Shown here piece after piece: positions 8,041-16,572 of a stretch of DNA of 24,179 nt (within the stretch, counting starts at the first letter, position 1; each line of letters begins with the position of its first letter). A model generated the notes under the pieces. It was given only the letters and a program-made list of their open reading frames with translations. It made no database searches and was not told the DNA's origin. The translations under genes and the position numbers were made by a program. The stretch is taken from assembly GCA_904501915.1 (NCBI GenBank), contig CAJGCV010000023.1:1-24179 (forward strand), read 5' to 3'. This DNA comes from an uncultured Akkermansia sp. Lineage in GTDB: Bacteria; Verrucomicrobiota; Verrucomicrobiia; Verrucomicrobiales; Akkermansiaceae.

Positions 8041-9322
8041 CACCTACATCCGGAACGCCACCTGGGCCCCCACAGGAGAACAATTTGACATACGCCTGGC
8101 ACCGGGGCACAGCCAGGTAGTACCCGAGCTGGGTAACCTGACCATCAGCGACGCAGAGGTACGCCCCGCCGGGCAGTTGAACATTCCCCCGCAGGCCCGC
8201 GTCATCGATGCCACCGGCAAACTCATCCTGCCGGCGCTCTTCGACATGCACGCCAAGGTGGAAATCGAAGGGCGCAGCAAGCGGGAATCCGTGACCCGCA
8301 CCGGGCAGGCCGCCGTACAAGGCGGCGTGTGGGCGCTGCTGGTGCAGCCCACCAGCGGGTTCATGTTCGACAACAGCGCCGCACTGGACAGCTTCCGCGA
8401 AGCGGTCGGGCAGCGGTCTGCCGCAGAAATGATACCCGCAGGCTGCATTTCCCAGGGAATGAAAGGCGAGCAGCAGGCACCGTATAACACCCTCTCGGCA
8501 CGCGGCATCACCATACTCAGCGATGCCGGCGAACGCCCCGGCAACCTGCTCATGATGCACCGGGCCATGAAATACGTGGCAGAGCTGGACATGACGCTCG
8601 CTATACGCGGAGATGTGCCCAGCATCACCGCCAACACCTGTATTCACCCCGGCACCACTTCTTACAACCTGGGGCTGCACGGCACACCTGCCTGCGCAGA
8701 AGAAATCGGCATTGAAATCATCGTGCGACTGGCGCAGGATGCCGGCTGCCGCCTGCATGTGCAGACCGTCAGCACAGCCGAAGGCGTGGAAATCATCCGC
8801 CGTGCCAAAGCCGCAGGTGCAAGAATCACGGCAGAGGTAGCCCTGCACCACCTGCTCTTCACCCATGAAAACGTGGGCGAATATGACACCAACTACAAGA
8901 CCATGCCGCCCCTGCGCGACAAGGCCGACACCGAAGCCCTGCTGGCCGGCGTGAAAGACGGCACCATCGACTGCATTGTCTCAGACCACACGCCCTGCCC
9001 GCCCTTCGCCAAGAAACAGGATTTCCCCACAGCGCCCCAGGGCATGTGCCTGCTCGACCACTACCTGCCCACCCTGTACACACACCTGATCAAACCAGGC
9101 AAACTGACCTGGGCAGAACTGGTGCGTGCCTGCTGCGTGAATCCGTGCAGCATAGCGGCGCCGGATGTCATGAACCCGGAAGAGGCGGAAGGCATGCCGC
9201 TGCTCATGTTTGACCCGGCAGCCACCACCACCGTGAGCGAAGCCAACCTGCCCTGCGGCACACTGAATACCCCGCTGCTCGGGCAGACACTCTGCGGCAG
9301 CGTCACACTTCCTCTCCAATAA
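8033..9322 (+). CDS. pyrC: Dihydroorotase-like protein, probably catalytically inactive (PyrC' type)
   Basis: A 429-residue amidohydrolase-fold protein aligned by eye with type I dihydroorotases: LILPALFDMHAKVEIEG, ILSDAGERPGNLLMMHRAM, RLHVQTVSTAEGVEIIRRA, AEVALHHLLFT, NYKTMPPLRDKADTEALL and DGTIDCIVSDHTPC. The metal site is broken. The HxHxR block reads HAKVE, the metal His of the HxED block is Arg (AIRGD), the HVS metal His is Thr (QTVST), and the substrate His of DHAPH is Cys (DHTPC). Only one His of HxH and the late Asp remain. It overlaps active-looking pyrB by 8 bp. In Pseudomonas an inactive PyrC' in the same position is needed to assemble ATCase; the same role here is inference. A true dihydroorotase should then lie elsewhere in the genome. 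Confidence 0.85.
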   Translation: MTNTYIRNATWAPTGEQFDIRLAPGHSQVVPELGNLTISDAEVRPAGQLNIPPQARVIDATGKLILPALFDMHAKVEIEGRSKRESVTRTGQAAVQGGVWALLVQPTSGFMFDNSAALDSFREAVGQRSAAEMIPAGCISQGMKGEQQAPYNTLSARGITILSDAGERPGNLLMMHRAMKYVAELDMTLAIRGDVPSITANTCIHPGTTSYNLGLHGTPACAEEIGIEIIVRLAQDAGCRLHVQTVSTAEGVEIIRRAKAAGARITAEVALHHLLFTHENVGEYDTNYKTMPPLRDKADTEALLAGVKDGTIDCIVSDHTPCPPFAKKQDFPTAPQGMCLLDHYLPTLYTHLIKPGKLTWAELVRACCVNPCSIAAPDVMNPEEAEGMPLLMFDPAATTTVSEANLPCGTLNTPLLGQTLCGSVTLPLQ

Positions 9323-9329
9323 AGAAGCC

Positions 9330-10271
9330 ATGATTATCTACATCATCAGCGACGGCAAAAAAGGTCATCTCTCCCAGACCCGCGGTCTTGCCAGCGCCCT
9401 CATCGAACAGGCAAATGAAAAAGCACCAGAGCGGGAGCACGCCTGCTACGAAGTTGATATCACGGGCTTAAGCTGGTTCGGCAAGCTTTTCTACAAAGGC
9501 AAGGAACTCAGCCACCCACGCCCGGATTTAATTTTGTGCGCCGGACACGGCACCCACCTGGCAGCCATCAGCCTGGCACGGCATCTGCGTTGCCTGTGCA
9601 TGGTCTGCATGCGCCCCAGTCTGCCGGCAAGCCTGTTCGACCTGTGCATCACGCCGCGCCACGATTTGCCGGATGGTTTCCAGGCCAACGGGCAGATTTT
9701 CCCGACCATCGGCGCCATCAACGGTATACGCCCCACGCCGGATACCCCCAAGACCCAGACTCTCATCCTCATTGGCGGCCCCAGCAAGAGCTATAACTGG
9801 GATGCCGAGCTGGTGCTCAACCAGCTTTCCTCCATAGCCCGCCAGGCCAACACCCCCATCGTGCTCACCACCTCGCGCCGCACGCCGGCAGATTTCGTGG
9901 CAGACGTCACCGCGGCCTGCCCGAATATCCGCGTGGTGCCCGTGGAAGAAACCGGACCGGACTGGGTGCAGGAAAACCTTGCCAAGGCCAGGGAAGTGTG
10001 GGTCACGCAAGACAGCGTGAGCATGGTGTATGAAGCACTCTCCAGCGGAGCCCCGGTGGGCATTATCGAAATGCCGGCAAAGGAAGGTCCGCACAAACCG
10101 GATGCATCCCGCATAGCCCGCGGGCTCAACATGCTGATTGCAGACGGCAGCGTATGCCGATTCACAGAGTGGGCCAAAACCCATGAAATCCCCCGCACGG
10201 GCAAGGTAATGAACGAAGCCGCCCGAGCCGCCAGCTACATACTGGAACAATTCCCCAAGCTCCTGCCATGA
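9330..10271 (+). CDS. ELM1/GT-B-like family protein (DUF1022-type)
   Basis: This 313-residue protein belongs to the bacterial family annotated as 'mitochondrial fission ELM1', a misleading name from the plant homologue; the fold resembles GT-B glycosyltransferases. Diagnostic blocks are the N-terminal IISDGKKGHLSQTRGLA (family DGRxGHxxQ), LILCAGHGTHLAA, the mid-protein LILIGGPSKSYNWD (family GGP(S/H)), and the C-terminal WVTQDSVSMVYEALSSGAPVGI (family VTxDSVSMxxEAxxxGxPV). There is no signal peptide. It follows the dihydroorotase-like gene by 7 bp and overlaps the next glycosyltransferase by ATGA at 10268-10271. This context suggests a role in envelope glycan synthesis with the two GT4 proteins. 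The exact reaction is unknown. Confidence 0.82.
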   Translation: MIIYIISDGKKGHLSQTRGLASALIEQANEKAPEREHACYEVDITGLSWFGKLFYKGKELSHPRPDLILCAGHGTHLAAISLARHLRCLCMVCMRPSLPASLFDLCITPRHDLPDGFQANGQIFPTIGAINGIRPTPDTPKTQTLILIGGPSKSYNWDAELVLNQLSSIARQANTPIVLTTSRRTPADFVADVTAACPNIRVVPVEETGPDWVQENLAKAREVWVTQDSVSMVYEALSSGAPVGIIEMPAKEGPHKPDASRIARGLNMLIADGSVCRFTEWAKTHEIPRTGKVMNEAARAASYILEQFPKLLP

Positions 10272-11377
10272 AAGTGATGCACCTGCTGCCCTCCCTGAGT
10301 TCAGGCGGGGTGGAACAAGTCGTTCTGGAACTCTGCGACGGACTCTGCGCCGCAGGCGTGGAAAACATCGTTGTCTCCGCCGGCGGCAGCATGGTTCCCG
10401 CCATTGAAGCAACCGGCGCGCGCCATATCACCCGCCCGATTGGCAAAAAAAGCCTGCTTACCCTGCTCCAGGTAGGTCGCACCGCCAGCCTCATCCGCGC
10501 AGAAAAGCCCGACATCCTGCACCTGCATTCACGCGTACCCGCATGGGTCGGGCATCTGGCCGTCCGCCGCATCCCGAAAAACGAACGTCCAGCCATCGTT
10601 TCTTCATTCCACGGGTTCCACTCCGTCAACGCCTACTCCGGCATCATGGCCAAGGGAGACCGCATCATTGCCGTCTCCCGCTGCATGCGTGAACACATTC
10701 TGGAAAACTACCCCGCCACCCCGGATAGCAGCATCGTTGTCATCCCCAACTCTGTGGACACAGAGCGTTTCAATCCGGAATACAGCCCCACCGCACAGTG
10801 GCTGGAAAAATGGTACACAGATTATCCAGAGCTGCAAGGCAAATACACCCTCTGCCTCCCGGGGCGCATCACGCGCCTGAAAGGTGCACCACACCTGGGA
10901 CCCATCCTCCAGCAGCTGCGCAGCAAAGGCATCCCGGCGCACGCCGTCATCGTCGGCGAAACCAAAAAGGGCAAGGAAGCCTACCGGGATGAAGTGCAGG
11001 CTGGCTTTGCCGCTGCAGGTGTGGCAGAGCACGTCACCTGGACCGGCCACCGCAGGGATCTGGCAGATGTACTCTGCGCGTGCGATGTCACCCTCTCCCT
11101 CACCCTGCAGCCGGAATCCTTTGGCAAGACGACGCTGGAAGCCCTCAGTCTCGGGCGCCCGGTGGCAGGATACGAACACGGCGGCGTGGGCGAACAACTC
11201 GAACTCTTCCTGCCAGCAGGCAAAGTTCCCACGGGCGACACCACCGCCATGGCAACCCTGCTGGAGCAATGGCACACCGACCGACCGGTACCGCTCAGCC
11301 CGGTGCCTGCCCCCTACCGCAGGGCAGATATGATACAGACCCACATCGACTTGTACCAGAGTCTCAGCCCGCGCTGA
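10268..11377 (+). CDS. GT4-family glycosyltransferase, catalytically complete copy
   Basis: A 369-residue GT-B enzyme of the GT4 type. The N-terminal acceptor domain opens VMHLLPSLSSGGVEQVVLEL with the glycine loop. The donor domain has LPGRITRLKGAPHL at about residues 198-211, with the Arg and Lys that hold the nucleotide diphosphate. VTWTGHRRDLADVLCACDV follows at about 254-272, then ESFGKTTLEALSLGRPVAGYEHGG at about 281-304, containing the EX7E motif (E281/E289). It is predicted to be cytosolic or inner-membrane-associated and to transfer a sugar to a lipid-linked or LPS acceptor; the sugar is unknown. It overlaps the ELM1-like gene by 4 bp and sits 4 bp before a paralogue, showing tandem duplication within one operon. 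Confidence 0.87.
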   Translation: MKVMHLLPSLSSGGVEQVVLELCDGLCAAGVENIVVSAGGSMVPAIEATGARHITRPIGKKSLLTLLQVGRTASLIRAEKPDILHLHSRVPAWVGHLAVRRIPKNERPAIVSSFHGFHSVNAYSGIMAKGDRIIAVSRCMREHILENYPATPDSSIVVIPNSVDTERFNPEYSPTAQWLEKWYTDYPELQGKYTLCLPGRITRLKGAPHLGPILQQLRSKGIPAHAVIVGETKKGKEAYRDEVQAGFAAAGVAEHVTWTGHRRDLADVLCACDVTLSLTLQPESFGKTTLEALSLGRPVAGYEHGGVGEQLELFLPAGKVPTGDTTAMATLLEQWHTDRPVPLSPVPAPYRRADMIQTHIDLYQSLSPR

Positions 11378-11381
11378 TTCC

Positions 11382-12509
11382 ATGAACATACTCCACCTCA
11401 GCCCACGTTTGCGCCCCGGCAGCATCAACCAGCTTACCTCAGACCTGGCAGCAGGTCTGCAGCAGCTCGGGTTCCGCAACACCGTTATGTCCCCGCCCAA
11501 TGAACTGGTCGGGCGCATGACTGCGGCCTCGGTGAAACACCACACCTCACGCAGCATTTCCCTGTTCACCTACTTTGCAGAGCTGAAACGCCTGCGCCGG
11601 GTTATCCGCAGCAGCAAGCCCCACATCATCCTTGCTTACACCACACAAGCGGCATGCCTGGCCTGGCGCGTCTGCATGGAATTGCCCACCGAAACCCGCC
11701 CCCGGCTCATCAGCATACACACCACCTACCCCAAACACATGGGGTGGACAGCCGCCCTCGAATGCAGCGATGCCGTCGTAGCCATTTCACGTCACCTGCA
11801 CCACGAACTTATCCGCCGCGGGCATCCCTCAAACGAAAAGAACATATGGGTCATCCCCTACGGGGTGAACGAAGAACTCTGCCACCCGGAGTACACCCCC
11901 ACCGACACGTGGAAGGAACAATGGAAACGCACCGCCAGGCATAGCGATGAAACGCTCAGCATCTGCATCCCCGGTGCCATCACCCCGCTGCACGGGCTGG
12001 ATGACCTGCCCGCCATTCTTGCAAGGCTCAAACAAATCAACATCCCCGTGCATGTATACATTGCAGGAGATACCGCGCGAGCCGACTCCCGTTACCTGGC
12101 CCGGCTCAGGCATGCGCTGGAAAGCAGCAATACCGCCGGCCTCGTTTCCTGGCTGGGAGCCCGCCCGGATTTGAGGGATGTCATGAGCGCCTGCGATGTC
12201 ATCCTCTCTCTGGCAAAGCAACCCGCCAGCCACGACCGCTGCATTCTGGAAGCCCTGGCACTTGGGAAACCCGTTGCGGGATATGACCACGGCGCCGTAG
12301 GTGAAATGCTCGATACCTTCCTGCCGGAAGGCCGCGTTGCCCCCGGAGATGTAGCTGGCATTGTAGACCGACTGGAACAATGGCACGCCTACAAGCCACA
12401 CACCGAAGAAAAACTCCCCTTCCCCTATCGTCTGGGTGATACCATCCGCAGCATTGCTGAACTCTGCACAGCCGTATGCGAAGGCCGCAGTTCAAACTTG
12501 CCAGGCTGA
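11382..12509 (+). CDS. GT4-family glycosyltransferase paralogue lacking the usual catalytic residues
   Basis: This 375-residue protein is clearly paralogous to its upstream neighbour. Both share the (E/D)xxP-TxxWxxxW insert after the first domain, the block (A/L)EALxLGxPVAGYxHGxVGExL near the C-terminus and a terminal LEQWH. The functional residues differ. LPGRITRLKG of the neighbour becomes IPGAITPLHG, losing Arg and Lys. ESFGKTTLE becomes ASHDRCILE, losing the first Glu of EX7E. The N-terminal glycine-rich acceptor loop is also weaker (PRLRPGSINQLTSDL). It is full length, with no frameshift or stop, so it is maintained. It may be a non-catalytic partner of the first GT4 or an enzyme of altered chemistry. 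It follows the first copy by 4 bp. Confidence 0.82.
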   Translation: MNILHLSPRLRPGSINQLTSDLAAGLQQLGFRNTVMSPPNELVGRMTAASVKHHTSRSISLFTYFAELKRLRRVIRSSKPHIILAYTTQAACLAWRVCMELPTETRPRLISIHTTYPKHMGWTAALECSDAVVAISRHLHHELIRRGHPSNEKNIWVIPYGVNEELCHPEYTPTDTWKEQWKRTARHSDETLSICIPGAITPLHGLDDLPAILARLKQINIPVHVYIAGDTARADSRYLARLRHALESSNTAGLVSWLGARPDLRDVMSACDVILSLAKQPASHDRCILEALALGKPVAGYDHGAVGEMLDTFLPEGRVAPGDVAGIVDRLEQWHAYKPHTEEKLPFPYRLGDTIRSIAELCTAVCEGRSSNLPG

Positions 12510-12612
12510 ATTTCAGCGAGGGTCTCTGCTGCGGAATGAGCGGATTCCCCTTGGCATTACTGCGGGGTTACTTCACCTCACCCCAACGCAGATGAACCCC
12601 CTGCGCTCGTCA

Positions 12613-12641
12613 TTGACAAAACAGACAAAATGGTGTAATCT
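12613..12641 (+). promoter_or_regulatory. Promoter of the metallo-beta-lactamase-fold nuclease gene
   Basis: TTGACA (12613-12618, consensus) and TAATCT (12636-12641) are separated by 17 bp. The ATG is 21 nt downstream and the leader has no Shine-Dalgarno sequence. The 153-bp gap before this gene otherwise shows nothing clear. Confidence 0.65.
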
Positions 12642-12662
12642 CACCCAGACCTCGAATTTCTG

Positions 12663-14030
12663 ATGATAAGCTTCACGAATCTTTCCCGCTACACCGATAT
12701 CGGCTCGAATTGCTACATGCTCGACATGGACGGTGTACGCATCATTCTGGATTCCGGCATGCACCCTAAAAAAGATGGTGCCGATGCAACCCCGGAGTTC
12801 AGCCTCATAGGCGGCGCAGACCCCGATACCATTTTTGTGACCCACTCCCACCTGGACCACATCGGCACCCTGCCGGTGCTGCAGGATAAATACCCGGCAG
12901 CAGAGGTGAACATGACCGCAGCCACCAGTGAAGTAGGGCTCGCCATGCTCCATAATTCAGTCAACGTCATGACCGCCAAGCGCACACAGGACGGCATCAT
13001 CGAATACCCGTTCTACACGCACATGGAGCTTGACCACGTGGCGCGCTGCTGGATGCCGCGGCCATACGCAACACCGTTTCGCATCGGGCGCAATGGCCGG
13101 ATACTGGCCACGCTGCACGATGCAGGGCACATATTGGGCAGTTGCGGCGTGGAGCTGGAAAGCGAAAGCGGCACAACGATACTCTACACAGGGGATGTCC
13201 AGTTTGACAACCAGACATTGATAGCAGGGGCAAATTTTCCGCAGAGCGGCATTGATATCCTCATCATGGAAAGCACACACGGCTGCACGGAAAGGGATGC
13301 CGACTACACGCGCGCCAGGGAACTGCGCCGCTTTGCCGACACCATACGCGAGGTACTCGAAAACAACGGAGCCGTGCTTATCCCCGTGTTTGCTCTGGGT
13401 AAAAGCCAGTGTCTGCTTACTGAAATAGGACGCTTCAAGGAACAGGGGCTCATCCCCGATGTGCCGGTCTACTTCGGCGGACTCAGCTCCAAGATAACAG
13501 CGGTGTACGACAAGCTGGCCGACAGCACGCCGCGCCTCATGCCCGGGTTCCGCATCAAGGAGCATGTAGAAACGCACGGGCTGCCGAAACAGGGCAAAGC
13601 CCCGCTGGTTGCCTCACCCGGCAACATCTACCTCGTTTCCAGCGGCATGATGAGTGAACACACTGTCTCCCATATTCTGGCAGAACAAATCATCACGCAC
13701 CCGAATGATGCCATACTCTTTGTGGGGTACAGCGACCCGGAAACCCCGGCTGGCAAAATCAAGGCAGCCAGCCACGGAGACCTCGTGAATCTCCGAGCCA
13801 AAGGGGGGCAGGCATATCCGCTGAAATGCCGCGTGGAATGTTTCGATTTTTCCGGACACGCCACACGCAGTGCCCTCATTGACTACGCCCGCACGCTGAA
13901 CCCGAAGAAGGTACTGCTGGTGCATGGTGATGAACCGGCGCTGGAATCCCTGAGCCAGGCGCTGCGCGAAGTCATGCCGGGCACGGACATCATCGTGCCC
14001 GAACCCGGCAAGCCGGTTGTGCTGGATTAG
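12663..14030 (+). CDS. Beta-CASP metallo-beta-lactamase RNA nuclease (CPSF/RNase J-like superfamily)
   Basis: A 455-residue metal-dependent nuclease, probably acting on RNA in the cytosol. Metallo-beta-lactamase motifs are complete: Asp in IILDSGMHP (motif 1), HSHLDH at about residues 61-66 (HxHxDH), HDAGHILGS near 152-160 (motif 3), and YTGDVQ near 175-180 (motif 4). The beta-CASP part has the acidic motif A in IMESTHG, motif B His in DFSGHATRSALIDY and motif C His in LLVHGDEPAL. This set indicates the YSH1/CPSF73-type bacterial group rather than RNase J, which has an added C-terminal domain. It is monocistronic, convergent with the phage tail-like gene, whose end lies 7 bp away; no terminator hairpin is visible between them. 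Confidence 0.88.
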   Translation: MISFTNLSRYTDIGSNCYMLDMDGVRIILDSGMHPKKDGADATPEFSLIGGADPDTIFVTHSHLDHIGTLPVLQDKYPAAEVNMTAATSEVGLAMLHNSVNVMTAKRTQDGIIEYPFYTHMELDHVARCWMPRPYATPFRIGRNGRILATLHDAGHILGSCGVELESESGTTILYTGDVQFDNQTLIAGANFPQSGIDILIMESTHGCTERDADYTRARELRRFADTIREVLENNGAVLIPVFALGKSQCLLTEIGRFKEQGLIPDVPVYFGGLSSKITAVYDKLADSTPRLMPGFRIKEHVETHGLPKQGKAPLVASPGNIYLVSSGMMSEHTVSHILAEQIITHPNDAILFVGYSDPETPAGKIKAASHGDLVNLRAKGGQAYPLKCRVECFDFSGHATRSALIDYARTLNPKKVLLVHGDEPALESLSQALREVMPGTDIIVPEPGKPVVLD

Positions 14031-14037
14031 GCGCACT

Positions 14038-16497
14038 CTATTTCCCGTGGTGGTCCACCTCCTGCGTGATAGCCAGGAGCTTGAAATCGCGCGTCCCGGC
14101 ATAGCGCAGCAGAAGTGATTGGCCCACCCCGGCATCCGGCATCTGGGGCAAGCGCAGCGCCCCGGTGTACGGCACTGCCAGTTCGGGCACAGGCGGCGGT
14201 TGCATGTGTTCCCAGTCGGTGTTGGCGGAGCTGCGGTAATCAAAGCAGGTATCACTTTCCAGCAGGCGCAGTTTAAAGCGGCTGAACTGCCGCACGGAGT
14301 TAAAGCTCATATTCCCCTCCAGCGGCATAGTCTGCAACTCCCCCACGATGGGGATACCCAGGTAATACTCCCTGCCCTGCACCACCTGCGCCAGCTCCAC
14401 ACCCTGCAGGCTCTCGGCATCCACCAGTTTATATGGTTCAGCCTGCAGGTGGGGTGGTATCTCCAGCCTGCCGTTCTGCATGGCAAGGCATTTGACACAG
14501 CTATCCAGATGCACCGAATCACTGCAGATACGTTCCAGGTGTATGCTCGCATCGCATTCCCGCTGAACAACCATCCACACCTCATCATCCTTGCCACGGG
14601 TGCTGGGCAGCGCCGCCAGGTGCAGCACCTTGCGCCCCTGCGAGGCAAAACGCTGCCAGGCAGTCACCTGCTGTTCCAGATTAATCGTAAGCACCGCCAG
14701 TGAATCATCCTGCATGAGAACCCACACATTGAAATTTGCCCCGCGCTGCACGCACCATTCTTTCACCCCGGAGGCAAACAGATGCTCGGCAAGCATACTG
14801 ATATCGGTTGCGGAAAAACCGTCGGATTCCAGGCGGTACGCAATCTCGCGCATGCGTCTGCCGCCACGCTGGATGAACAAAACCGTATTTTCCATAGCCT
14901 GTGCGGGCTGCGGTTCACTTCCCACAGAGGATTGCCTGCGGAACGCCACCGAAGTGGGGGTAATGGCCGTTCCATTGCCGGAAACGACTCCCCACTCACT
15001 ATCAGAAGTGCCGATGAGCAGCTGGCGGGTGGCACATAGCCAGCAGATGCGGCTCTGGTCGCTGCCCGTGATACTCAGGTGCAAGGCATCATCATCCTTC
15101 GACCCCACGCGGAAATTGTGGTAATCATCCGTGCAACTGGCCAGCAGTGTAGTTGGCAGTCCCTGCATGCCGCCCAGCCACAGACGGCTCTGGAAAATAC
15201 ACGAAAACGCCGGATACCCGTTGCGCGCCCCAATGGCGCCAAAGCTCCAGCTGCGGGTGGCGAAACTTACCGGCGCGCCCAGGTAGGTGCGCATTACCTC
15301 CACCCGGGCGTGGGTGGCGTCTTCCACCTCCAGCACGCGGAATTTGTACTCGCGGGTGCCGGCATGCGTGCGGAACTGGATAAACGCCCCCAGTGTCCCG
15401 GCATCTGAGCAGCAGCGGCACACCAGCACCAGGCGGCACGGGCGCTCCTCCGACCCCGAAATCGCCCAGTTCTGGCGCGCCTCATACTCCGACTGCGTAA
15501 ACGACTTGATTCGGGTCCAATGCCACAGGTGGAAATCGGGTTCTACTTCCGGCGTGTCGTAGCTGCGCCACACCTCCCAATGTGCCGCCCATGTGCCCGT
15601 GGTGCAGATTTCCCAATCCTGCACCACTTCATAGGGCTGCTGCGTGGCATCCAGCCGCATGACGCCGGGCAGGAAGAAGTGCGGATAATCCTCCATGCTG
15701 GCGCTCCCGTTGAATGCCGCCGGCGTGTAGTCGCGTATGCAGTAGTAAAAATAGTAAAACCCGGAACTCAGACTTTTCTGGTAGTACAACTGACCTTTCG
15801 CAGTGGACGCAGCGCTAAGATCCGGGGCTGCAATGGCACCGGTTTTCTGAATTTCATTGCAGAACAAGTACCGGGCCGGCACAGGCGCATCTGCCAGCAG
15901 GCATTCCCTCCCTTCCATAGCGGAAGTAAACCGCACAGTCCCCCCCTCTATGCTGACTCTGGCAAACTTTCCACCGGATTCAAAGAGCACAGAAAGCACC
16001 CCATCCTGCGTAGTATGGCGTTCACGCGGCATATGCTCAAACTCCGGCTGGCGGCACTCCCACTCCGTATTGCCATAGCGGCAGAGCACAACCGGCGCCT
16101 GCGTAGGGCAGCACACATAAATCACATCATTCACCTGGTTAAAATGCAGGGCTGCCAATTCCCGGCTGCTGGTCCAGGGCGTACTCAGAACATACACATG
16201 CCCCGCAGCGTCGCGCAGCAACTCGCCGTCCTTATACACCCGCATACCACCGGGGTAAAACTCCAGCATCAACGTATCATCCGCTGCATACGCAAAGGGA
16301 AACAGGCGCACACTATCTGCCGCAGCCGGGCCAATATAGCTCGTGCCCGGCCGCAACTGAATACCACCATAGGGCAACACCTGGAAATTGCGGATAAGTG
16401 CAGCGCCGCGCTGGTACGCCTGCAAATCAAACCGCGTAGACAGCCACGGCGTAAGCTCGCCGGACGTAAAGCCTGATACTATAGGAATTTCCTGCAT
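14038..16497 (-). CDS. Phage tail-like (podovirus nozzle/tail tubular type) protein, orphan
   Basis: The protein has 819 residues from ATG 16497; an in-frame ATG at 16518 adds 7 unconserved residues. The N-terminus, FTSGELTPWLSTRFDLQAY followed by a NFxVxPxGGxxxRPGTxYIG pattern, is the signature of a widespread phage structural protein. It resembles the tail tubular/nozzle protein of podoviruses, where FTxGELSPxLxGRxDLxxY and GGxxRRPGT are typical. The remainder is Trp- and Tyr-rich, beta-like, with repeated short strand patterns and no enzymatic motif. No terminase, portal, capsid, lysis or other tail gene is in the window. It lies downstream of the C_GCAxxG protein on the same strand. It could be a decayed-prophage survivor or a co-opted virion protein. 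Family assignment is by motif only. Confidence 0.6.
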   Translation of the reverse strand: MQEIPIVSGFTSGELTPWLSTRFDLQAYQRGAALIRNFQVLPYGGIQLRPGTSYIGPAAADSVRLFPFAYAADDTLMLEFYPGGMRVYKDGELLRDAAGHVYVLSTPWTSSRELAALHFNQVNDVIYVCCPTQAPVVLCRYGNTEWECRQPEFEHMPRERHTTQDGVLSVLFESGGKFARVSIEGGTVRFTSAMEGRECLLADAPVPARYLFCNEIQKTGAIAAPDLSAASTAKGQLYYQKSLSSGFYYFYYCIRDYTPAAFNGSASMEDYPHFFLPGVMRLDATQQPYEVVQDWEICTTGTWAAHWEVWRSYDTPEVEPDFHLWHWTRIKSFTQSEYEARQNWAISGSEERPCRLVLVCRCCSDAGTLGAFIQFRTHAGTREYKFRVLEVEDATHARVEVMRTYLGAPVSFATRSWSFGAIGARNGYPAFSCIFQSRLWLGGMQGLPTTLLASCTDDYHNFRVGSKDDDALHLSITGSDQSRICWLCATRQLLIGTSDSEWGVVSGNGTAITPTSVAFRRQSSVGSEPQPAQAMENTVLFIQRGGRRMREIAYRLESDGFSATDISMLAEHLFASGVKEWCVQRGANFNVWVLMQDDSLAVLTINLEQQVTAWQRFASQGRKVLHLAALPSTRGKDDEVWMVVQRECDASIHLERICSDSVHLDSCVKCLAMQNGRLEIPPHLQAEPYKLVDAESLQGVELAQVVQGREYYLGIPIVGELQTMPLEGNMSFNSVRQFSRFKLRLLESDTCFDYRSSANTDWEHMQPPPVPELAVPYTGALRLPQMPDAGVGQSLLLRYAGTRDFKLLAITQEVDHHGK

Positions 16498-16500
16498 ATG

Positions 16501-16557
16501 CAGCCCGGTGTACCACACCCGGCTGCCCTATGCAACACAATGCTGCCACCCGGCAGC
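16501..16557 (-). other. Two hairpins between the C_GCAxxG gene and the tail-like gene
   Basis: Reading the minus strand after the stop at 16573, GCTGCC-GGGT-GGCAGC (16557-16542) is followed by an inverted repeat of 11-bp arms with one mismatch (16525-16501). The second ends 3 nt before ATG 16497 and could cover the start site. No U-tract follows either, so they are weak terminators at best; translational control is an alternative. Confidence 0.35.
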
Positions 16558-16572
16558 GCGTTCCATGCGGCA

